Source: an uncultured Amylibacter sp.
GTDB taxonomy: Bacteria > Pseudomonadota > Alphaproteobacteria > Rhodobacterales > Rhodobacteraceae
DNA length: 64,000 bases
Direction of reading: 5' to 3'
Assembly: GCA_947497475.1 (NCBI GenBank)
Contig: CANMGS010000005.1
Location: 1-64,000 of the forward strand
The notes below the pieces were generated by a model, which was not told where the DNA came from, searched no databases, and worked only from the letters and a program-made list of their open reading frames with translations. The translations under genes were made by a program, and so were the position numbers. Shown in pieces: positions 27,594 through 34,801 of the stretch. Position 1 is the first letter of the stretch, and the number at the start of each line of letters is the position of its first letter.

Positions 27594-29648
27594 ATGCATA
27601 GAGCAATTTTATTTTGTGTAATTTTATTAGTTTCAGGATGTTTAGTAAATCCAAAGGGCGAGAGCTCAGGCCGTTTCAATGATGGGGCTTTTAAGACAAA
27701 AAACCAAACGTCAATTAAAAGCGGGCTCGGACAATCAAAAATTGCTGAGAATATTAGCAATCGTAAAGCGCTTTCACGTGGTTCGGATCAGTTCGTCAAT
27801 AATAATATATTGAACGATAACATTAAAAGCGCTGCAATAGTGATACCATCTGGCCGCGATAAAGTGGAAATGAACCTCGTAAATGCAAGTATACCTGCAG
27901 CCGCACAGGCAGTTCTTGGGGATACCTTAAAAGTTCCTTTCATTGTCTCCGAACAAGCGCAAGGTAGAGTAACAGTTCAAACAACTGGAGCGATTCCACA
28001 ATCTGCATTATTCGAGCTTTTTGAAATCACATTGAAAGCTAATGGGGCGCGTATTGAAAAAGAAGGTAAGGTCTTTAAAATATTATCAGGCACACAAGGG
28101 ACGCGTAGGTTTGTTTCTGCCAAAGATGGCCCACCAACGAGAGGTGATGCTATCGTCATTACGCCTCTGCAATTCATTTCAGCCAGCCAAATGTTTCAAT
28201 TACTAAAGCCATCCATTGAAGATGGATTGAAAGTTGAAGTCGACAAAAAGCGAAACCTACTATTACTCTCTGGAGATAGAGCACGACTAGAAGCTGGTTT
28301 AGAAGCCATAAATTTATTTGACGTCGATATTATGAGGGGGAAATCAATTTCTCTGGTGAATCTAGAAGCTGCTGACCCAGAAGCTGTTGTTAAAGAGTTA
28401 AATATAATATTTGAGACGGAACCAGGGGGTAGCTTAGAAGATGTAATAGAATTTGTTCCAAACCCAAGATTGCGTTCAATTCTTGTTATCACATCTAGGT
28501 CTAAATATCTTGCAGAAGCCCAACGCTGGATTACAGATTTAGATAGAACTGCAGGTAATGCAAATAGATATTCTGAAATTTATGAGTTGCAGAATAGAAG
28601 TGCGGCAGAACTTGCACCAGTATTATCAAGTTTATTAGGTGTCGAAAGCAATTACTCAACACCAGTCAATGGCGAAACAGAAAGTTATGATGAAGCCAGT
28701 AATGGTGTTTTAGATTTAGGCAATGAAAGCATCCAAGTATTAGCAGACGATTCTCGCAACGCTATAATTGCCCGTGCGCTTAAGAACGAACACAATGAGA
28801 TTAAACGGCTAGTAAATCGGTTGGATAGCGCAGCAAAACAAGTTTTAATTGAAGTGACATTGGCAGAAGTCACATTAAATGATGAACTGAATCTAGGTGT
28901 TCGCTGGTTCCTGCAAAGCGGGAATTTCTCCAATACATTTTCTGATGTTACAAGCGGGGCAGTTGCATCAACATTCCCTGGTTTTTCAACATTGTTTACA
29001 ACCAATAGTGCTCAAGTTGCTTTGAATGCGTTATCTAGTGTTACAGACGTCAAAGTCATTTCATCACCAACCTTAACGGTATTAGATAATAAAGAAGCCG
29101 AGCTACAAATTGGCGATCAAGTTCCAATTGCAACACGTAGCTCAACATCCACAATCGATCCAGACGCTCCTATCGTAAGTACTATCGAATATCGAGATAC
29201 AGGTGTGATAATGCGTGTGAAACCACGAATAGGTAACGGCGGACGTGTTATAATGGATATCGAACAGGAGGTAAGTGATGTCGCTAACACTACGACATCA
29301 GGTATTGACTCTCCGACCATTCGTCAGCGTGAAATTAAAACAAGTGTAGTTGTGCAAAATGGCGAAACCCTTGCTTTGGGCGGCATTATTCAAGAGAGAA
29401 ACAACATAACAAATTCAAAAGTTCCAGGAGCCGGCGATATTCCCCTATTAGGAGCTTTATTTAGAAATAAAAATAAAAAGGCTGATCGTACTGAGTTATT
29501 AATTTTAATTCGCCCAACAGTTATTAATGATGTCGCAGACAGTCGCGCCGTCACGGAACATTGGCGCCGAAAGCTAAAGAACTCCAATCAAATACTCAGT
29601 ACTGGATTGGGTTCTCCGAAGCATTCGTTGGCAGATGTATTAGATTAA
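27594..29648 (+). CDS. gspD: Type II secretion secretin GspD
   Basis: A 684-residue outer-membrane secretin. A lipoprotein signal with lipobox LLVSGC is at the N-terminus, followed by N-domains (N0 near residues 80-160, then N1-N3) and the C-terminal secretin domain with VPGAGDIPLLGALFRNKNK (the conserved VPxxGDIPxLGxLF motif, about residues 610-628). This is the channel through which folded substrates leave the cell. It follows the GspC/N-like gene by 32 bases and ends one base before gspF. The lipobox suggests self-targeting without a separate pilotin, as in some other secretins. Confidence 0.95.
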   Translation: MHRAILFCVILLVSGCLVNPKGESSGRFNDGAFKTKNQTSIKSGLGQSKIAENISNRKALSRGSDQFVNNNILNDNIKSAAIVIPSGRDKVEMNLVNASIPAAAQAVLGDTLKVPFIVSEQAQGRVTVQTTGAIPQSALFELFEITLKANGARIEKEGKVFKILSGTQGTRRFVSAKDGPPTRGDAIVITPLQFISASQMFQLLKPSIEDGLKVEVDKKRNLLLLSGDRARLEAGLEAINLFDVDIMRGKSISLVNLEAADPEAVVKELNIIFETEPGGSLEDVIEFVPNPRLRSILVITSRSKYLAEAQRWITDLDRTAGNANRYSEIYELQNRSAAELAPVLSSLLGVESNYSTPVNGETESYDEASNGVLDLGNESIQVLADDSRNAIIARALKNEHNEIKRLVNRLDSAAKQVLIEVTLAEVTLNDELNLGVRWFLQSGNFSNTFSDVTSGAVASTFPGFSTLFTTNSAQVALNALSSVTDVKVISSPTLTVLDNKEAELQIGDQVPIATRSSTSTIDPDAPIVSTIEYRDTGVIMRVKPRIGNGGRVIMDIEQEVSDVANTTTSGIDSPTIRQREIKTSVVVQNGETLALGGIIQERNNITNSKVPGAGDIPLLGALFRNKNKKADRTELLILIRPTVINDVADSRAVTEHWRRKLKNSNQILSTGLGSPKHSLADVLD

Positions 29649-29649
29649 G

Positions 29650-30879
29650 ATGATAACCTTTCATTACCTTGCTCTTGATCAAAATGGTAAAAAACATCGC
29701 GATACTATTCAGGCTTCGTCAAAATCGGCAGCAATTACAGCGATTGAAATTGACGGGTTGATACCGATAGAGGTTACAGATGAAGCTTTTAAAGCTCAGT
29801 CTATTTGGACAAAGGATATTGCTCTTTTTTCCAGACAATCATCAGATAGAGATCAGGCTAACTTAGCAGAACTGCTATCTAATCTTTATGATGCTCACCT
29901 ACCAATTCAAGATATCTTGGCTATTGCAAAGAATTCAGATTTATCGAAAGCTACAAAAAAATTATTAGACGATGCTCAGAAAAAAGTGGCACAAGGGGCA
30001 CCTTTGAGTAAAGCATTAAACACAGATAAAAATATCATTTCTTCGGAGTTTCTAACTTTTATAAAAATTGGAGATATGTCTAATACAATGAATAGTGTGA
30101 TGATGGATGCATCTGTTTTTTTTAAAACTCGGCATGAAACAGCATCTAAAATTAAGTCTGCACTGATCTATCCGTGTATACTTCTCATCGCATCCGTTTT
30201 TCTAATTATGATGTTAGTACTATTCTTGGTACCAACCTTAAATCCAGTTTTTTCTGCTGCTAATATACCGTCACCAGTATTATTCTCATTTGCAATAAAA
30301 TTACAAAATATCTTATCACTTTGGTGGCATACCATCAGTATTACTGTGATATTATCAGCATGCACGCTATATTGGATTAGCCAATCAAATAAGGGCAAAA
30401 AAATATTGGGTAGGCTAAAATATAGACTTCCTTTATTTGGAAAGATTACTTTATTAAATCGTCTGGCATCAGATAGCCGCTTTCTGGCCCTTTTGATGAA
30501 TGGGGGTTCTAATCTACCAATTGCGTTAGAGCAAATGAGCGAAGCCAGAAGTTCAGATTTAATTGTATCACTATATAAAGATGCAATCGATGAATTGCAG
30601 CGCGGTGGTACGTTTTTGTCAATAATACAAGATCACAGTAGTATACTTCCTAAGGAATATATAACTTTTATTGGTCTGGCAGAAAGCACTAATAGCTGGG
30701 GAATAGTCTTAAAAAACCTTGCTAAAGTTTTAGAAGCGCAAGTGGAACAGAAACGCAACCAGTTTTTACAATTACTTACTCCAGCAATTACCTTATTCAT
30801 AGGCCTAGTTATTGGCTTATTAGTCTATTCAGTTATCGATGCTATACTCCAAATAAATGACCTTGCATTCACATCATAA
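29650..30879 (+). CDS. gspF: Type II secretion inner-membrane protein GspF
   Basis: A 409-residue polytopic platform protein with two repeated cytoplasmic T2SF domains (residues ~70-190 and ~270-390), each followed by hydrophobic segments, e.g. YPCILLIASVFLIMMLVLFLV and ITLFIGLVIGLLVYSVI. It is expected to transmit GspE work to pseudopilin assembly. Its last 23 bases overlap gspH. Confidence 0.95.
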   Translation: MITFHYLALDQNGKKHRDTIQASSKSAAITAIEIDGLIPIEVTDEAFKAQSIWTKDIALFSRQSSDRDQANLAELLSNLYDAHLPIQDILAIAKNSDLSKATKKLLDDAQKKVAQGAPLSKALNTDKNIISSEFLTFIKIGDMSNTMNSVMMDASVFFKTRHETASKIKSALIYPCILLIASVFLIMMLVLFLVPTLNPVFSAANIPSPVLFSFAIKLQNILSLWWHTISITVILSACTLYWISQSNKGKKILGRLKYRLPLFGKITLLNRLASDSRFLALLMNGGSNLPIALEQMSEARSSDLIVSLYKDAIDELQRGGTFLSIIQDHSSILPKEYITFIGLAESTNSWGIVLKNLAKVLEAQVEQKRNQFLQLLTPAITLFIGLVIGLLVYSVIDAILQINDLAFTS

Positions 30880-31255
30880 AGACCAATTGGGTTTAACTCT
30901 GCTGGAAACTATGATTTCAATATCGATATTGATGCTCATGGTTGGAATAGCCAGCGTGTCTTATAAAAAACACGCTGCCAACAACAACAAACTCGCGCTA
31001 AAGCTTGAGAGTATTTCAGAGCGCATTCAGTCAAATAGACTGAAAGCAATATCTCAGGGCGCCAACCAAATTATACCTTTAAAAGATATCATCGGTGAAT
31101 ATGAAATAGAGTGCGCTGCAAGTAATAATGATAAAATTATTTTCCATAAAAATGGTATTGTCACCTCAGATCCCTTTTGCATTATCCTTCCGAATAATAT
31201 CAAAAAGATAATGAGCATTGATTGGGTAACAGGAGACCTGCAATCAAAAGAATAA
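30857..31255 (+). CDS. gspH: Minor pseudopilin GspH-like
   Basis: A 132-residue prepilin-like protein. The N-terminal leader ends at a glycine followed by LTLLETMISISILMLMVGIA, matching the type IV prepilin cleavage motif with the conserved glutamate at +5. A globular beta domain follows with a cysteine pair. It overlaps both gspF (23 bases) and gspI (34 bases). Order between GspF and GspI suggests GspH. Confidence 0.8.
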   Translation: MTLHSHHKDQLGLTLLETMISISILMLMVGIASVSYKKHAANNNKLALKLESISERIQSNRLKAISQGANQIIPLKDIIGEYEIECAASNNDKIIFHKNGIVTSDPFCIILPNNIKKIMSIDWVTGDLQSKE

Positions 31256-31626
31256 TATATAACGAATATGGTTTCTCTTTGTTGGAGACGCTCGTTGCAT
31301 TCGCACTTACAGCGATGGTGCTTGCCTCATTTTATCAAACGGCAAGCAATACATTAATACTTACCAACCAATCCCTTTCTAACTATCAACGCATACAATT
31401 GGCTCAATCTATCTTGGAGGAATATTTGACTATCCCTAATCAGCCTAAAATTGGGAAATTTAATAATAAGTGGAACTGGGAAATATCAACTGTAGCTGTG
31501 ACTGGAGTACCAAAGACAAGGTATCATAAACTGGCCCAAGTTCAGCGTGTTTACGTAACCGTTACAAACATTAATAACCCTAACCAGAAAACAATATTAT
31601 CTACAGAACGCATCATACGAAAATGA
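31222..31626 (+). CDS. gspI: Minor pseudopilin GspI
   Basis: A 134-residue pseudopilin with the cleavage motif G-FSLLETLVAFALTAMVLAS near residue 17 and the GspI-like LAQSILEEYL segment near residue 66. The only plausible start is TTG 31222, which lies inside gspH; no ATG precedes the prepilin motif in this frame. It ends in an ATGA overlap with gspJ. GspI forms the tip complex with GspJ and GspK in known systems. Confidence 0.8.
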   Translation: MGNRRPAIKRIIYNEYGFSLLETLVAFALTAMVLASFYQTASNTLILTNQSLSNYQRIQLAQSILEEYLTIPNQPKIGKFNNKWNWEISTVAVTGVPKTRYHKLAQVQRVYVTVTNINNPNQKTILSTERIIRK

Positions 31627-32243
31627 TCTGTCACAAATCACAATCAGGATTTACTTACCTAGAAATGCTTATCTCTCTCGCCCTGTTAGGTATCATGAGT
31701 ATCGGCTTGGCAGGATCGTTTGACTTTGGCCGGCAAGTATGGAAGCGAGCAGAGACATACACAAATATAGAACAAACTATTATTCTACGTGATAATATTC
31801 GCGGATGGGTAGAAGAGATTACAAATACATCTGATCTGAATGGAACTGCGCAAAAAGTAACCTTTAATGTGCAATCCCAAATTACACCTGATCCTTCAAT
31901 TGTAAATTTAAAAGTAAGTATTCATACCCAACAACACCAAGGTGTTGATGCTTTATTCTTAACACTCATAGGACACGACCGAGACAACCAAATCATCTTC
32001 GAAGATGTACGTGCAATCCAACATGATCTAAACCAAATCAATATATCTTATTATGGTAGTTCAACACCAACAGAGTTGAAAAAGTGGCATACAGAATGGG
32101 ATCACCCAAAAGGAGCTCTAAATTTAATTAAAATAACCGCACAATCCCTATCAGGTGCTGCATTTATTCCGCTTACAATGAGAGTGGGTAAAGCAGAAAC
32201 CTACAAGAAAATATCAGCATCTTCTTTGCTTCCGCCAGACTGA
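31623..32243 (+). CDS. gspJ: Minor pseudopilin GspJ
   Basis: A 206-residue pseudopilin with cleavage site SQSG-FTYLEMLISLALLGIMS and a longer globular domain, including FGRQVWKRAETY, that resembles GspJ. It is coupled to gspI through ATGA. Its last 43 bases overlap the 3' end of gspG, which runs in the opposite direction, so both coding sequences share their terminal codons. Confidence 0.85.
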   Translation: MICHKSQSGFTYLEMLISLALLGIMSIGLAGSFDFGRQVWKRAETYTNIEQTIILRDNIRGWVEEITNTSDLNGTAQKVTFNVQSQITPDPSIVNLKVSIHTQQHQGVDALFLTLIGHDRDNQIIFEDVRAIQHDLNQINISYYGSSTPTELKKWHTEWDHPKGALNLIKITAQSLSGAAFIPLTMRVGKAETYKKISASSLLPPD

Positions 32244-32632
32244 CCATCCCGCCCCAATGAAAATAAATCAAATGCCTTATCGGTACCAGGCGCGCGGAAA
32301 AGATAACGGCGATCCCAAGGGTCTTTAAGCCCATTTTCAGTATCTAAATATGGGCCGTTCCATCCTTTTACTTGATCAGATGCGGCTAATAACAAACTCA
32401 ACCCTTCGGCCTCTGTTGGATAGCGCCCAATATCAATATACATCAATTGTAAAGCACCTTTTATATTCGACATTTGAATAGACGCAGATTGACTTTTTGC
32501 CCGGCCGAAATAGTCCAAAACGCGCGGCGCAACCAAACCCATAATCATCCCAATGATCGCCAAGACCACTAAAATTTCAATCAAGGATACACCTGCATTA
32601 CGTTTTGTTTTTTTGACGGATCTAATATTCAT
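32201..32632 (-). CDS. gspG: Major pseudopilin GspG
   Basis: A 143-residue major pseudopilin. The leader ends at NAG-VSLIEILVVLAIIGMIMGL, the classical prepilin cleavage motif, and the C-terminal part has GspG features: YPTEAEGLSLLL, WNGPYL, DPWDRRYLF and FDLFSLGRDGQSGG, where the aspartates near the end bind calcium in known GspG. It is on the opposite strand to the other pseudopilins and starts 10 bases after the prepilin peptidase stop, forming a two-gene minus-strand unit inserted between gspJ and gspK. Confidence 0.93.
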   Translation of the reverse strand: MNIRSVKKTKRNAGVSLIEILVVLAIIGMIMGLVAPRVLDYFGRAKSQSASIQMSNIKGALQLMYIDIGRYPTEAEGLSLLLAASDQVKGWNGPYLDTENGLKDPWDRRYLFRAPGTDKAFDLFSLGRDGQSGGSKEDADIFL

Positions 32633-32641
32633 GAAAATACC

Positions 32642-33202
32642 CTATAATATTGGGCCGAAAAGCCAAATAAAGAATGTTGCAAATGCTAAAAAAGGTCCAA
32701 ATGGTATGTGGCCTATCTCTTTTGTGCCACGCCATGCACCAACACACAATGCTCCAATAATACCACTTACAGCCGCCAGAAAAATAACATTGATCACACC
32801 CGTTGGGCCTACCCATAAAGCGGCACCAAATATGAATTTTGCATCACCCAGTCCCAAACCATCAACTCCGCGAAACAGTCTGTACCCAGATGCGATTGCC
32901 CAAAACAATGCCCCTGCCCCAACAGCACCAATCATGTGCCACCCAAGTTGGTCAGGGTAATACCACATTAAAAATGAAAACCCTGTTGCAGCGACCCCAA
33001 TATTGGTAAGGTCAGGAATGATGAAACGGTCAATGTCTGTTAGTGTCAACCATATTAACCACGGGATCAATCCACATGATCCGATCACAACAAAACGGGG
33101 GGGCGCAGCGATGATCAAGCATCCACAATACATCAGTATTAGAACGCCGCCCAAAACGAACTTCTGCCGCAAAGATAAAGAGGGTGGGTTTTCACTGCTC
33201 AC
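32642..33202 (-). CDS. gspO: Prepilin peptidase, short A24 form lacking the methylase domain
   Basis: A 186-residue polytopic membrane protein of aspartic peptidase family A24. The two catalytic aspartates are visible in LTLTDIDRFIIPD and GLGDAKF. The N-terminal cysteine-rich methyltransferase domain of PilD/GspO is absent, so pseudopilins may not be N-methylated by this enzyme. The GTG start at 33202 keeps a first membrane segment (FVLGGVLILMYCGCLII) that aligns by position with PilD, but it overlaps gspK head-to-head by 92 bases. A start at ATG 33133 (163 residues) would reduce this to 23 bases. It should process the pseudopilins of this cluster. Confidence 0.88.
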   Translation of the reverse strand: MSSENPPSLSLRQKFVLGGVLILMYCGCLIIAAPPRFVVIGSCGLIPWLIWLTLTDIDRFIIPDLTNIGVAATGFSFLMWYYPDQLGWHMIGAVGAGALFWAIASGYRLFRGVDGLGLGDAKFIFGAALWVGPTGVINVIFLAAVSGIIGALCVGAWRGTKEIGHIPFGPFLAFATFFIWLFGPIL

Positions 33203-33842
33203 GGTGCTGTTCAGCCTTATGATTTTGATGTCTATGATGGCAAGTATATCTGATGCATTTCTAAAGCCTCAACTTACCCTGCGGGCTCTTACAAAGTCGA
33301 GCATTAATGACCGCATCGCAGAAAAAGGATACGCGCGCATCAGTCTTTTGGCGGGCGAAGCAATGTTGGATAAAGGGCGATCAAAGCGCACAGATATTCC
33401 CAAACTGGACGGCACACTGTTTACGATCACGGTGGATGACACACCACTGATATATCGTTTGTATGATCAGGAAGGGTTGATAGATTTAAACCTTGCGCCG
33501 CCAAAATTGATCGAGCTTTATTTTGAGCGATTGGGCATGAGGGCAGAGTTTACACAAACGTTTTTAGAACGGCGTAAGACATCGCCACAGACATCCTTAA
33601 AACGGTTTCAGGGCGGCTTGGCTTCGATCAAACAGGCGGATCATCCGATGGCCGAGCTTGCGATAATAGGGTCTGATCAGGGACGGTTATCATACCAAAC
33701 GACATCCATGGAATTACTATCGTTTTTAGCGGGCCAGACTGGGGAACGCGGGTCGTTGATCACTAAAATTGGACGTGTTCATTTTAAGAGCATTCAGATA
33801 GAAGAAGTTATTGTACAAAGAGTTTATTCACCGGATCATTGA
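33111..33842 (+). CDS. gspK: Minor pseudopilin GspK
   Basis: A 243-residue pseudopilin. The leader ends KDKEGG-FSLLTVLFSLMILMSMM; as in other GspK proteins the +5 glutamate is missing, consistent with a tip subunit. The middle has LYDQEGLIDLNLAPPKLIELYFERLG, the GspK core. ATG 33111 is the only start ahead of the prepilin motif. The protein is shorter than typical GspK, and the last codons (from about 33826) lie in DNA homologous to the antisense of the Rhs gene, so the 3' end seems to be replaced or trimmed by recombination. Confidence 0.85.
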   Translation: MIKHPQYISIRTPPKTNFCRKDKEGGFSLLTVLFSLMILMSMMASISDAFLKPQLTLRALTKSSINDRIAEKGYARISLLAGEAMLDKGRSKRTDIPKLDGTLFTITVDDTPLIYRLYDQEGLIDLNLAPPKLIELYFERLGMRAEFTQTFLERRKTSPQTSLKRFQGGLASIKQADHPMAELAIIGSDQGRLSYQTTSMELLSFLAGQTGERGSLITKIGRVHFKSIQIEEVIVQRVYSPDH

Positions 33843-33951
33843 AGGAATAGGCATAGCAGTTGGTGCTCACGCTCTCTTTGGCGACCTCAAGCCAATCGGG
33901 TTGGATGAACATGCCGAGTTCGGGATCAAAGTAGCGGGCGTTTAGGTATTG
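33808..33951 (-). pseudogene. Displaced Rhs core tail fragment
   Basis: The minus strand encodes a stretch of about 44 residues nearly identical to the end of the Rhs core at 35620-35750 (shared landmarks [18 protein letters not shown] and [12 protein letters not shown]; differences include Tyr to Phe, Phe to Leu and Arg to Cys). DNA homology starts near 33826 and stops near 33951. After NKL it reads FVQ and a stop, so the toxin part is lost. It overlaps the 3' end of gspK. Such orphan tails commonly remain when Rhs toxin cassettes are exchanged. Confidence 0.85.
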
Positions 33952-34139
33952 TGGGGGATGTCCCAGTTGGGACGTTAGGTTAATACGTTGTTTTTAATTA
34001 TTTTTTGTAAAGTACAGATCATTCAAAGCTACATGTTTATGATAAATGTGTAAAAGAGATATGCTAAGAGGAAAGGTCGTATGACAGTCATACTTCTGCT
34101 TAGAGGTAAGGTAGGCTCGTTAAAGGTTTCATAAGGCAA

Positions 34140-34189
34140 GCTTCAGCTCATTGCTTTAGGTGTTACGTATTTAACACGTGGGCTGAAGC
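34140..34189. repeat. Nested inverted repeats downstream of the immunity-like gene
   Basis: GCTTCAGC (34140-34147) pairs with GCTGAAGC (34182-34189), and GTGTTA/TAACAC (34160-34177) form a second stem inside it. The rest of 33952-34278 has no gene that I can support. This could be a terminator of the toxin-immunity unit or a recombination scar. There is no U-run on either side. Confidence 0.5.
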
Positions 34190-34278
34190 CCGCCCTGCGC
34201 TTGCTTAGTATTCAAAACTTAATACAATTGCAAAATATGTATCTGGATTTGGTATTGTATAATTAATATTAAAAAATT

Positions 34279-34800
34279 TTACGGTATTCGTGTAACACTC
34301 AAAAGGTCTTCCTTGGAAATCCTCCAATTCGATACACCCTCTATCCTATCAGATAAATATAAATAAAAATACTGAATGTGATCAGGATTTAAATAGTAGA
34401 TTGGAAAATATTCATCATATACAGAAAATATTTGCTCATAACTATCTTCTAATTTTAATTTATTTACATCTTCTGTAATAAAGACAAAACTTTCTGTGAT
34501 GAAGAAATCTAGATTCTCTGTATCATCGCAATCAAGATATTCCCGCGGACAAGTTGCCTCTTCAGGTATAACGCTATAGATCTTGATTAATTTTATGTTA
34601 TTTTTAGCACACTCATAATCACAAATAAAAGCAGACGTTAGTCTCTTTTGCATCGCATATTTAGCAGCATTTTTCCACTGTAACACATACTGTTCTCTTG
34701 TCCAATTATTGAGATTTAGCTCAAATGCTTCATAATTTTCACCCAAGCGAATGTAAGCGGTTTTGTCATCTTCAATTCCAACACGTATTAAATCAACCAT
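34279..34800 (-). CDS. Candidate immunity protein for the Rhs toxin
   Basis: A 173-residue acidic, soluble protein I do not recognise. It starts one base after the Rhs toxin stop on the same strand, the standard place for the immunity gene of a polymorphic toxin. Sequence features are alternating charged segments (EDDKTAYIRLGENYEAF, NWTREQYVLQWKNAAKYAM) and a tyrosine-rich C-terminal part (IQYFYLYLSDRIEGVSNWRI). Its codon use is AT-rich compared with the Rhs core. The function is inferred from position only. Confidence 0.75.
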   Translation of the reverse strand: MVDLIRVGIEDDKTAYIRLGENYEAFELNLNNWTREQYVLQWKNAAKYAMQKRLTSAFICDYECAKNNIKLIKIYSVIPEEATCPREYLDCDDTENLDFFITESFVFITEDVNKLKLEDSYEQIFSVYDEYFPIYYLNPDHIQYFYLYLSDRIEGVSNWRISKEDLLSVTRIP

Positions 34801-34801
34801 T

